Shown here: in pieces, positions 1-10,443 of the stretch
Layout of the letters: each line of letters starts with the position of its first letter
How positions within the stretch are numbered: the first letter of the stretch is position 1
Assembly: GCA_944990035.1 (NCBI GenBank)
Contig: CALYLX010000106.1
Span: 372,001-436,000 of the forward strand
From: Clitopilus passeckerianus
Taxonomy: Eukaryota; Basidiomycota; Agaricomycetes; Agaricales; Entolomataceae
Direction of reading: 5' to 3'
Length of the DNA stretch: 64,000 bases
Translations under genes and position numbers: made by a program
Notes under the pieces: model-generated
Databases searched by the model: none
Told to the model about the DNA's origin: nothing
What the model saw: the letters and a program-made list of their open reading frames with translations, nothing else

Positions 1-2726
1 CCGCCTCTGCATCCGCACCTTGGGTCAATTCGGACGCCAAGCAGACACCAATATTGCGTTGACCGCTGCCACCAGTCTGCTATGGAGCGTCTCCGACGCA
101 ATCCAATCAAAGCGGAAGAATGTGGAAGAAGAACCAGAATACAGCGAGCTATGGATGTTCCTTCTTATGGAACTCCTAGGCCTCTGCACAGATCAACGCC
201 AAGAAGTGAGGGACGGCGCTATCCAAACCCTTTTCCGAACTATACAACTCTATGGTTCGACGCTCAGTCTCGAGACTTGGGATCAGTGCATCTGGAAAGT
301 CACGTTCCCGTTGCTGGAGTCGATCACTGTCGAAATCCGAAACTTGGCCAGCTACGGGCAAGAGATAGAAATTGTTGCTGTCAAGGCATGGGACGAATCG
401 AAGATCCTTGCTCTCAACTCGGTGGGATCAGTCTTGCAAGAATTCCTGGCCTCAAAGATTGTGCGATTAGAGTCGTTTGGGAAAGCATGGGACACCTTCG
501 TATCGCATATACAGGATACAGTGCTCCTCGACAATCGCCCCGTCAGCGCTCCGGCCTTGCGCTCGTTAGACAAAGGCGTCAAGGCATCACCCTCCTTGGG
601 ACTTAGGCCTGTCGTAACGGACACTTTGGCTCGTGTATGGGACGCCGTTGACGCGATTGGTGAAGCCGTCATTTCGGGCATCAACACTTCCCGTCCTGCG
701 TCCCCTGTTTCCGATTCCCCAGTTCCTCTCAAGTCATTCACCCAAGAGAGCCTTGTGGCTTTCGTAGATCTCATTCAGAGCACACGGCAAGCAGGGCGTC
801 AGGTTGAAGGGGGTGAATGGCCCCTGGAGAAACTTACTCGCCTAATGGCAATCTTGAAAGGTACGTCATCAACGCGAAGGATGGAATATGTATTGACTCT
901 TTTCCAGGTGTCTTGACATATCAAGAATCCCCGGATTATCGACCAGACATTGACGTACTCATGCCTGTGCAAGTGAGTTCATTGTACTCGGCAGCCTTGC
1001 TTTCGTTCCTTACGATTCACCGCAGACCGTTGTAATGGACACTGTACAAGGCATCGACCTGACGGCACCTGGTGCTCCCTCTCTGGTACTCCGTGACTTG
1101 TCTGACTATGCAACACTGCCATTCTTAGCTGCATTCGACGCTGAACATGATCCCAAGTCGTCAAGTCCGCCCAAGCGGATCTCATACATTGCACTGGCTA
1201 AGAAAATCATGCCACTGTTGGTTGGCCTTTTCCTAGGGTTCAAGTCAAGCCTCGAAATCTATGTTGACGGCACCCTCGAAGCTGTGCTATCAGTAAGTGG
1301 GTTCTCTGCAAGAAATGGAACACCTATTAACGACTCATGTCGCCAGGCCTACTCGATTCCAATTAAACTGAAATACGACTGTCCAGCTCCCACGAAACAC
1401 GGGAAAGAACTGCCATTGTGGAAGACCGCTACCACTTGTTTCCTTAAGATTGTCAAAGAAGGGGTTGCCTTTGTTACCGCAGACGAAGGTCAGGGTAAGC
1501 CCTGAGCCGTTTCTTGTGGATCGTATAATTTCTGATTACAGAAACGTACAGAAATACCTGATGCACACATAGAAGGCATCTGGCATCATATTCTGGATGT
1601 TTTCAGGGGTGGAATCCTCGCGGACTGGTGTGTCCTTCACACTATCTCATTGGCCGCACCCAATTCTGATCTCTATCTACTCCACCAGCACTGCAGCCGA
1701 GGTCTTCCCTCGAGAGGCCCAGGAGGCAGAAGAGAATTTCGACCTTGCCCTTGTGGCGTCTCTCGAGATTGATATTGCTCCGCACCTTGGCGATAGTCGT
1801 GTACCAGACCACCTGGTCGCACAACTAGGGAAAATCCTTCAGAAGGGTAGCCTTTTGTATGACGCCCATGTCATGGTTGCAGACGGGGCCACCACACCTA
1901 TGGATTCAAAATCGCCACAACAGCTTCAGAGCCCCGAGATTCACGACTATTATGGGCAAGGGAGCACCGCTCTCGGGGAACTCGTCCCTCGAGAACGGTT
2001 CTCCTACTGGTGCTTTGACCTACTATTTCTGCTATGTTCTAACACCACTCGAGGTATTTGGTTTGTGGCCTTCAAAGACTTGTCTCCTGTTGACCTATTC
2101 CCCCCAGATAACGAGGCGTCACGCAAGCGTCTTGCGGCTCTAAGCATTCCAGCACTCCTCAATAGATGCCGAATGACTCTCGTAAGCTATATGGCGGATG
2201 AGTCCTTGAGGGGCAATCTCCCTTTCCCAAGGTTTGCTCCTCGTGATAGCATCACGACATTGAAAACTCATTGACTTACAGAGCACGTGAAGCCGAGTTA
2301 CTTTACACCCTGAGGAAGTTATCAGACCTGAGATTATGGTCAGGGTCTCTCTGGGCCGCAGTCTCTGATGACCCCTCGAGATATGCCACGGACCAACCAG
2401 GTAAGCCGGGTGTTACTCTTGAAATTTCATCACCCTCAACCGCGTGAACAGCTGTTGATACCTCCCTGAACCCCTCCCTCATGATTGCGGACGCCGTCAA
2501 ACGCTCTTCAGTGGCACACCTTTTTCATTTCTATTCGGTCCTTTGCGAAATTGCATCGTTACCCAGGAAGAGCCCATCGGCCTGGGTTCCAGCAGATCCA
2601 AATATCAAAACCAATGGGACCAACCCCGATTCGGGCGACGATGTTGGTGGTGAGCTCCTAGACGCTAGGACCATCGCACGCACATGTCTGCGGGATATCG
2701 GCAAAGAGATGGGAGTCTCTCAGTGA
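1..2726 (+). CDS. MON2: MON2 homologue, C-terminal part (5' end outside the window)
   Basis: MON2 is a large HEAT-repeat scaffold of the trans-Golgi/endosome. It works with Dop1 and a Neo1-type flippase in membrane traffic. The visible part (about 784 residues) opens inside the protein, with the family's typical stretch EVRDGAIQTLFRTIQLYG. Later stretches such as VPDHLVAQLGKILQKGS also fit the C-terminal half. Exons join in phase: 1-860, 908-972, 1026-1292, 1347-1494, 1552-1627, 1689-2231, 2282-2400, 2452-2726. At the 1552 junction a nearer AG (1541) would bring a stop, so the second AG was chosen. The stop is TGA at 2726. The start lies upstream of the window. The family call is from recognition of the protein; the exons are seen directly. 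Confidence 0.88.
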
Positions 2727-3674
2727 CAGCCTGCTCGGTACGCAGTAAGGTATTGCCTGTACAGATGGCGGTGTTTATGTCAAGTTATTTGCTTTGTACT
2801 TATTCTAGGCCCCCTTCGATATGCAATGTTGAACTTTTCGGATTTCTATTCCTGCCATCGAAAACAACATGCCTAAGCCTCATGGAGATGGATGCGTCAT
2901 TTTGACTAAAGCGATGTCAGAAGGTTTGTGCCTTCATCGTGGCTAGCCTCGATCGGAGGACATGGACATACTTCCGTCGTACTCCAGCACTGCAGCGTTA
3001 GTAATTCAGTCCACCACCAGCGCCAGCATGCTGTAGGTGGAACCATAACCACGAGCTTTTCATGTTTTCGTCATATTCGCAAGGTCTCCGAACACTTTGA
3101 CATGGTATGTTTTCCACGCCTGTCGTCTTATCGGTGCGGCAGTGTCGTGCATGCTGTCTTGATACATAGGCATCAGAACGGCAAAAACTGAACCGAAAAG
3201 GCTTGATATCTGAATTGGCACCAGCTTACACGTTGTGGGACGGCGGCGTCAGATCATTGAGCGCCTCCTTGTTGACGAAAGCCCCTACGTAGTGCCTCAT
3301 GGAAAGCATCGTGTTCATAGCAAGAAGCGCCATTTCTGAACCATTCGACCAGTCCGCGGGGCAATGATGACGGCGTAGAACTGTGCGATTGAGTTCTAGA
3401 ATCAATTTCTGCTCAGCCTTCAGGCAAACTTCTGGCAGTTCTTGGGCCGACGCGAACCCTGATGCATGCATCCTGTCAAGGACAATAACGGTACGAAGAC
3501 CGGCTGGCCCTTGTCCCTCTCAATGACGTGCGCTAGTCGATATTACGGCTGTTTATGGCACTTCATTAAAGCCTGCCTGCCTACATAAACCACGACAATA
3601 CCATCCCGAAGTTAACTATCCTCTCCCCCTCTTCACCTCAGTTTCCCGGGCTAGCCCACGTTCACGTCCACACC
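2727..3674. other. Intergenic, no gene seen
   Basis: The open frames here are short, overlap on both strands and show no splice-linked continuity. This stretch holds the 3' flank of MON2 and the promoter of the first lectin gene. A pyrimidine-rich leader (about 3610-3645) precedes the lectin ATG. Confidence 0.6.
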
Positions 3675-4267
3675 ATGTCTAAAGAGCTCGTCGAGTCCGG
3701 CAACACTTACCAGCTGACCAATGCCAAATCAAATACCGTCTTGGACCTCTCTGGGGAAGACAACAGGTCCAGTAAGTCCTTCTGGGACCATGTTCCTTGT
3801 GCTACCATCAGCTGACGGTTCGCACCTTTTAGTTATCGGCTATACGAACCATAACGGCGCCAACCAACAGGTACGTGATCAACATGCCATGTCTATTTCC
3901 CCACCCTGATTATCTCCGAAGTGGACGGTTGACTGGGTAGGGAATGGTTGGACGTTGAAGGCAAAGTCTTCGGGGCTCTATCTCTCCGTGGATGGTTCAC
4001 CTACCGATGGTGCGAAACTCGTCGCAGTGACCACTCCCTTTACTTGGCATATCTGGCACGACGAGAAGAACCCTAGCACCTACAGGTTCGTTACTTGCTT
4101 ATGCAGTGGCAAGCTTTTTCCCTGACGGCACTTGTAGAATTTTCGTTCCTAACACCACCTTTAACATCGATCTCTCGGGTTATGGGAACGCAACCCCTGG
4201 CACTCCAGTTACCCTGTGGTATACCTGGGCCGGCATCCATCAGACTTGGAAATTCTCCAAGGTCTGA
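3675..4267 (+). CDS. Beta-trefoil (ricin-B-like) lectin, paralogue 1, 142 aa
   Basis: Four exons (3675-3771, 3833-3870, 3922-4085, 4138-4267) encode 142 residues with no signal peptide, so it is probably cytosolic. The three lobes of a beta-trefoil show as QxW-type motifs: NQQW near residue 46, FTWHIW in the middle, HQTWKF at the C-terminus, and the phrase GTPVTLW. Fungal proteins of this fold bind glycans and often serve in defence against animals that feed on fungi. The ligand cannot be read from sequence. It is the first of four paralogues in 6 kb that share intron positions, in particular the 38-nt second exon. Start chosen: first in-frame ATG, in context CACCATG. Confidence 0.85.
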
Positions 4268-4710
4268 AGACTCTGGGGGACGATCACGACACCTCCCCAA
4301 GCCGACAATTTACGATCGTTCGCAAATATGACCTGGACACGCCACCTTCTTTGTATACCCGACTCCTCATGTTGTTGTGACTATAGTGTTATTTCTAGTA
4401 AGGACCACGTAGTAGTGGTTAACATTTGTATCGCGTGATGTTGATTTAATGTACTCGAGTGACCATTTGTGGAAATTTCCGATGTCATAAGGTCGTGAAC
4501 CTCGAGGCGCGTCTTCCAGGCGGTCCCAACCCTTCGGGGACACATGAGTAGCCCTAAGTTACCAAGCTGGGATCGACACGGAAATAAGTACGGCGTGTCT
4601 CCAGCGCAAGATCAGAAAACTCAAAACCACACTCTCTCCCCACATTCTCTTCATTGGATGGGAGAAGCCGTCCCAGTCTTCGCCAAGTTTCAAGAGAAGC
4701 ACGCAACGTT
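4268..4710. other. Intergenic between lectin genes 1 and 2
   Basis: No gene seen. An open frame from 4654 runs into lectin 2, but its first 19 residues look like translated leader; the conserved part begins at the ATG at 4711. Confidence 0.55.
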
Positions 4711-5516
4711 ATGAAAAGCCTTAAGCTCAGAATAGTCAACCTCGAGTCTGGCAGGATCTACAAAATCAAAAACGTCAAGGCTGGCACAGTGCTTGACAAG
4801 TCTGGACCAGAACGTTCTTCGAGTAAGTGGCAGTCCAGTTCCATCATTTCCGTTCTAAATTGACCTTCCGTTCTTTCAGTTACGGGATGGGAGGATTACG
4901 ATGGTGATAATCAGAAGGTACTTGACCCTTGCTGTCGCCGATCATAGAGTCATACTGAGTCAACTGGGATCATTAGTGGGTCCTAGAGCAGGCTAGAGGC
5001 ACCAGTGGATGGTGGTTCCGCCACAGGTCCTGTGGCAAATACCTCGCCATCGCACTTGGCTCCTGCCACTTCGCTGGCAACGACACGGCACTCATCGTCC
5101 GTGACCAGCCGTTTGCCTGGGAAATCTCCCCAGACGAGGAGGTGAAGGGAGGCTACAGGTAAGTATACAGTCCAATGTCAATCATAGTCGGGCAAACCAC
5201 CAATCATCGTTTTGTATCAAGAATCTACCTTCCTGGTGGACGTGCACCTGGCCTCAACGTCGATTTGTCGGAACACGGGAATCCGTATAATGGAACCCGG
5301 GTTACGCTCTGGGAGAAATGGCATGGAAGCAACCAAGTATGGTTCTTTGAGCTCCTTTCAGAGACCCTCGGTATGTGACATTCTTCGACTGTCTTTTCAT
5401 AACTGACGTCGCATTCAGATTCAGACTCGAGCGACTATAGTGACCTGGAAACCGACTTAATGCCCCGAACAGACACGGACGAAGACCGGTCGGATAGTAC
5501 TGATAGTGATTATTGA
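4711..5516 (+). CDS. Beta-trefoil lectin, paralogue 2, with acidic Ser/Asp tail, 192 aa
   Basis: Five exons (4711-4822, 4880-4917, 4977-5158, 5222-5370, 5419-5516) encode 192 residues. The core repeats the paralogue pattern: GWEDYDGDNQKW, PFAWEI, GRAPGLNVDLSEHGNPYNGT and NQVWFFE. The last exon is different: it adds about 32 residues of almost only Asp, Ser, Glu and Thr, ending DSTDSDY. The other lectins here lack it, so this exon was gained or kept only in this copy. A highly acidic Ser tail could be a phosphorylation or interaction segment (inference). No signal peptide. All junctions are GT-AG and in phase. Start is ATG 4711, where similarity to the paralogues begins. Confidence 0.82.
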
Positions 5517-6315
5517 ACAGCTCGACTTATGTTTATCTTTATAGCCGTTTTATCTATGCTTTCGACTTGCTCACCTGTAATTGACTTGCGACATTTGTTG
5601 CGACAGAATACCCTGTAAAGTATCGTTGTACCACCAAAAGAGGACTTATTGTCCTAATCTTCAAGTTAGTGTGTTAGTGTGTTATTCATACAGAAATTTA
5701 TCTTGTGATAGTTGAGACCACGAGCCTCTACGAGCTGAATAGCTATACAATGCCAATAAAAGTTTGCTCTTGCTGCTCAAAATGCTTGGAGGAAACTCGA
5801 AGGACTTCCCGAACGGGCAGGAGACCTGATCTAGTTGCTGGTTCCCACGGGGATCCAGCCGCAGCTTGTACTACATGCCCAACGCCATTGTTTTCGGCCG
5901 TGAAATTGACGTCGTGATATCTTTCCCAATTCGCAATAAATGACCGAGTATTTGTATATCAACGTAGCGATCTGTCGGGCCTAACCATGACCGTATCTCG
6001 AACGTTCATCCTGTACACAATTGGCATAATCACCGCCGCAGGACTTCGCCTTCGAATTTCCCTTTCCTTGGTCGAAAATCCAGGCCATCTAGATAGGTAC
6101 AATCACTGATATGGAGACCATTTTCACTGTCAGTACGCCATTGTTCAGGCTATTCGCGTCCCGATGGACAGCCCCTCGCCACCGCCCCAGTCACGCACCA
6201 GGTTTTCGTCATTCGATGGAGATATGTCATTGTATTGGTCCCATGATACCCAACCCCCTCAACCGTTTAAAAGCTCGTGAAACTGCCCTCGAAGCCCTCA
6301 GAACTCATCACAATC
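5517..6315. other. Intergenic between lectin genes 2 and 3
   Basis: About 800 bases without a supported gene. The short frames here have no family features and no in-phase splice partners. Confidence 0.55.
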
Positions 6316-6983
6316 ATGGGCATTCAATCTGGACGCGCTTACAAGCTCAGGAATCGCAAATCCGGCACCCTCCTTGATAAATCTGGCACCGATGGTGTCT
6401 CAAGTACGTCCAGATTGGCGTATTGCTGGGCGTGAATTCTAACGCGGTACGGTTTTTAGTCATCGGATGGGAGGACAACGGGGGCGATAACCAGAAGGTA
6501 GGACCTTTGATCCAGTCAAACGCACTATAATTTAACGGTGTACCGTCTTGGATTAGTGGATTGTAGAACAGCATGACAATAAGTGGACTTTCCGAAACAA
6601 GCAGAGCGGTCAATACCTCGGTATCGCTCGTGGTATTGGTGAACCCGACAACGGCGCACCCTTAATAGCTAGTCAAGAGGAATTCCATTGGGATATCTGG
6701 CCGGATGAGGAGGACAGTGAGACCTACAGGTGAGCTTGATATCTACGAAACTCAGTCAGGGGGCTCATGATGTGTTGTCTCTACAGGATCTTTGTTCCTG
6801 GCGGTCGTCACCCTGGAATCAACATCGATCTAGGAGACCATGGTAATCGCAACAACGGTACTCCTGTCACTCTCTGGGGCAAATACCGTGCAGGTGTCAA
6901 CCAAACGTGGATCTTCGAAGAAACTGGTATGATTTCTAGCTGCTTTTCGGTATCATAAAGCTAACTTTAATGGCTTAGATTAA
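6316..6983 (+). CDS. Beta-trefoil lectin, paralogue 3, 147 aa
   Basis: Five exons (6316-6403, 6460-6497, 6557-6729, 6787-6926, 6979-6983) encode 147 residues. It is closest to paralogue 2: GWEDNGGDNQKW, FHWDIWPDEE, GRHPGINIDLGDHGNRNNGT and VNQTWIFEE. The last coding exon is only five bases, completing an Asp codon and giving the stop. In paralogue 2 the matching exon carries the acidic tail, so the stop here comes at once after the shared splice site. No signal peptide is seen. The second exon is again 38 nt. Start ATG 6316 lies in context AATCATGG. Confidence 0.83.
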
Positions 6984-8168
6984 TTCTGACCCGTCAATCT
7001 GATAACCAATTCGTGTAAACATGCATTGTAACCTTGAATGTACTGTAACCAACAATCCATCGTGTTTTTGACGCAATCCTGCGAAATCTAAGAGCCATAC
7101 ACGTGGTCCTGGGTGCAAACACCGTGCAGAGCATCCGGATGGATCTTCCGTCCTCCGACTCCTAATTAAATCTGACGACGCGACGCGTCGGGTCACGTGG
7201 ACGACACTCTAGCAGACTTGGAGGCAGAGGATTCACTGGCAAATGTCAATCGCAGTTGCCTTTGCTTTTGACTTGATTGTCGGCATCATGCTCTGACCTA
7301 GAGTATAACGTTGGTCTGTTTGCCGTACGTGTTGGAACTTGACTCTGTCGGATGTCTACGGCGTCATGACTCTTCTTTCGACTCCACGCTATCTATCTGA
7401 ACATCAAGGAGCCTTAACAGACGTTGAATTACACAAGCATACAACGTCAAAGCATTGCGCTCACGAAAACGGACGAAGCATATCGTGCAAACGCCGTACA
7501 TCTCGATGGAGATATTCCGAATCTCTTGTAGAGACGAAAACAAGGGCTTCCCTCTCCTTGCCAGCGGTGCCGAGCTTGGCTATGCTCACCGTTCGACAAA
7601 TTTATCCTGAAACTCGGTGTCATCCTCCGTTCGACCTTGGGCTCCTGTGGACTCCTCTAACCTGATCGGTTTACCAGACCTGTGTGTTCGCGCAAGCTCC
7701 TACTAGATTCTACAATACAATAATTGTCTTCGCCTATATTTGTCTGGTCGTCAGACCTACTGACGTATCGAGGCGATTATCCCCCATGTTGACTGCAACC
7801 AGAATCCAATTCTTGGATGTTTCGTAGCTTGAACCTGTACAGGTTGTCGAATAATTCCTTGTAACGAGTCGCTGGACGGGGTTTGGAGCCCGACTGCATG
7901 GATCTATAAATATCACTGGCAACACTGGAGTTTCAGCGACTCCATGTACGATATGATACACCTAAAGTATATCCTCCCTTGATGATGAGGCTCAATTATG
8001 CCGCCTGTTCTTCCCGTGGCTTGCTGTGGCCGGTTTGGATTCCGGCGTTCATAGCCCTCGAGTGACGTCGTTGCTCGCTTCATCCAATGGACACCCTCAT
8101 TCCTCACCTATATAAAGGAGCTAAGAACGTGCACGGACTAGCAAACCGACTCTCGCATCTCCTTTGCC
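6984..8168. other. Intergenic, promoter side of the Nis1-like gene
   Basis: No gene seen in about 1.2 kb. Short frames have no recognisable features. A TATA box near the 3' end belongs to the next gene. Confidence 0.55.
8109..8116 (+). promoter_or_regulatory. TATA box of the Nis1-like gene
   Basis: TATATAAA lies 60 bases before the ATG at 8169, the usual distance for a strong fungal TATA promoter of a regulated secreted protein. Confidence 0.6.
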
Positions 8169-8728
8169 ATGAAGCTAGCTTTTGCTTGTTTAACCGCTTT
8201 GACTGCTCTTGTGGCCACCGTCACTGCACAGAATGTGAACATTGGGTATCCTAAAGACGGGTCAACAATTACACCAGGACAATCCTTGGTTGTCGAACTA
8301 GACCGGCCGGTTCGTTCATTCTTTCGCTCCATATAAATGCCCTCTCTGACCAGCGATATGCCGACTTTCATCCAGAACACCCTCACAAACTCCAAGGAAG
8401 TTGCGGTCGTCATTTCGCTCACCAGCTGTCCAGACCGACAGTGTCCAGATCCGGCAGTGACACTAGGTTCCACTCTATACTTCGGCCCATACCACCCGCA
8501 GTACCCACCTAGCGGCCAGCTCCCGCCAATTCCTCACCAAAACTTCACCGTTCAAGTGCCGGAATCCCTCGCCACAGGTCTCGCCCAGTTGAGCCTCGTC
8601 CATCTGTCGCTTGCCGGGGTACGTCTTTCTTGTGATTTGGATAAGGAAGGTTGATAACTTACTTTGGATATCAGTCTGGTCCATTTCCCCTGTACCAACT
8701 CAAGAATATTACGCTGAATGTGCAATGA
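8169..8728 (+). CDS. Small secreted protein, Nis1-family candidate, 145 aa
   Basis: Three exons (8169-8309, 8376-8618, 8675-8728) give 145 residues. Residues 1-20 are a clean signal peptide (MKLAFACLTALTALVATVTA). The mature part has the phrases PKDGSTITPGQSLVVELDRP, LTSCPDRQC with the two visible cysteines, YFGPYHPQYPP, and SGPFPLYQ near the C-terminus with Asn-glycosylation sites. I read this as the Nis1 family, small secreted effector-like proteins found across ascomycetes and basidiomycetes. That name is from memory of the family pattern. A general secreted protein of unknown role is the alternative. It sits between lectin genes and has its own TATA box. Confidence 0.62.
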
Positions 8729-8855
8729 TGGCATGGGAGAACGAGCGTCTGACGGAACCTTTTACTTTATCACAGACTACTCTTGTGAATTGTCCTTGCA
8801 GTACGATAGCTGGTCTGCGAGTAAAAATATCGGATTGTACAAAACTCGAGCCAAC

Positions 8856-9821
8856 TTAAGTATATCTCTTCACTACCTCAAATTCTCCTTCTCCTTCCAT
8901 TGCTAGATCGTAGCCTCCTTCGGGATTGCCCAAGACATCGGCAATATCGGCAGCCTTCACTCTCTGCACTTTCGTCACAGTAGTTGTTACGGTGGTTGTG
9001 GTTGTGGTGATCACCATCTCTCCTGCTCCTTCGTTTACATTCCTGAAGCTCTCAGCATCGATCACCGTCTCTGCAGTTGTGGTCGCAGCAGCCTGAGCTG
9101 GCCCATCTGGGTTTGTGGATGAGCTCACTTGGTGTTGGGTGTTCGACGCAGTAGGTGCTGTATTGCTGCAGCAGGGAACAATGCGCCATAACTGGGTTTG
9201 TTCAGACTCTTTCTGTCGGCCAAGTCGGATCTGTTGGGGAAATCAATGAGAAATCTGCCAGTGCTCGATATGCACGGGCTCATACTTTCCCTCCAGAGCC
9301 GTCTCCCTCCTTGTTGGAAAGCTCGAAGTGGAAGTCGGTATAGGGCCAAGAAATTCTACCCCAGTATTATTGAACAACATATCGATCTGGTTCAGTGATT
9401 AGGATGCTCACCGGTAAAGGGGTTCTTTGCTATCTTCGAGATGGATCGCCCAGCTCACCGGGAAGCCGTTCGCAATGATATCAGCGTCCTCGTGTATTCC
9501 TTTCTCGACAGTGATGTAGGAGTCGTTATAGACGCTACGCAGAGAGTAACCAAGGCCCAAATAGTTAATGTCCCACTTTGAGAGCTATCAACCTCAGGAG
9601 TCAGTAGCAGAGACAGATTCCAACCTGTTGATTAAGGCCGTTGTGCGTTGTATACCCTAGAAACGCTTTAGGACATGTCTGAACTAGGCATTGCAGGTTG
9701 TACCTATCAGAGAATGCCCATCGTAGCCCGCGAGGTCAATAGCTGTTCCAGTCAACGCATTGGTGATTTGGTAGGTTCCAGCAGCCAGGGTGTGAGTTCT
9801 TGTGCGTTCAGAGGAAGTCAT
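8856..9821 (-). CDS. Beta-trefoil lectin, paralogue 4, with a 105-residue C-terminal extension, 252 aa
   Basis: This gene is on the minus strand and no single open frame shows it. Five exons (9704-9821, 9625-9656, 9412-9575, 9286-9355, 8856-9230) join in phase to 252 residues. The lectin core has AAGTYQITNALTGTAIDLAG, GYTTHNGLNQQW (split at the same place as paralogue 1), PVSWAIH, YRISWPYTDFHFELS and QTQLW at residue 143. After residue 147 there is an extension unlike the other copies. It has a small Cys-Cys pair, an Asn/Thr/Ser/Ala-rich stretch, a run of Thr and Val (TTTTTTVTTTVT) and an acidic end. It is convergent with the Nis1-like gene. No signal peptide. The role of the extension is unknown. 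Confidence 0.78.
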
Positions 9822-10443
9822 TATGGTAGTAAGATGGCCGAACTTGTTGGGATTAATCCAGTGGAATTAGAGAGCCCATCCGCAGTTCAAACACACGATC
9901 GATCCATGGTTCGTTCATGCCGCCTTCAGAGGGATAAAGCAGCCCCAAAGCACTCGTCAGTCTGCTCATCCCGTATTAGGACAATCTCGGCTGATCATAG
10001 TAGAGGTCTGGCCAACCGGCCAATCCCGAATTGGGCCTCTTGCCAACATCGTCGATGTTGTTATCTCGAACCCTTGTATTCTAGGCGATAACAGGTGGCA
10101 ACCTGGGAATTCTCGGTATACAGTGATATGTTTCATGAGCACTCGACCCAACAAGGGTACGCCCACTGGGCCCTTGTCTGTAATGTCAGCTGAACGCCAA
10201 CACACTCGATTTGCCTTTTCTGGAACAAACGATTTTCCTCATTGACGAAAACCTCCAGACTTTAAGTGTACCCTGGCGCCCACAGTGGAAACCAGATATG
10301 ACCTTGTGTAAACGCGGTCAGCTAGCGAGCTCTGAGCGCTTGTCCCGGGTTCCATAAGAATGCCAGTGGAATCGTTCATTGTCCATCCATTCACTACATT
10401 CCTTAGTCCTCAGTCTCCTTTCTTCTTCTTCTTCTTCTTCATT
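9822..10443. other. Intergenic between lectin 4 and the STE3 receptor (divergent promoters)
   Basis: No gene supported. I looked here for a pheromone precursor (a short frame ending in a CaaX box) and found none convincing. Confidence 0.5.
10419..10440 (+). repeat. TTC microsatellite in the STE3 leader
   Basis: About seven TTC units end three bases before the STE3 ATG, making a pyrimidine-rich leader. Confidence 0.85.

Noticed and set aside
4654..4710. Longer start for lectin 2 (19 extra residues)
   Set aside because: The extra residues are basic and unlike any paralogue; similarity begins exactly at ATG 4711.
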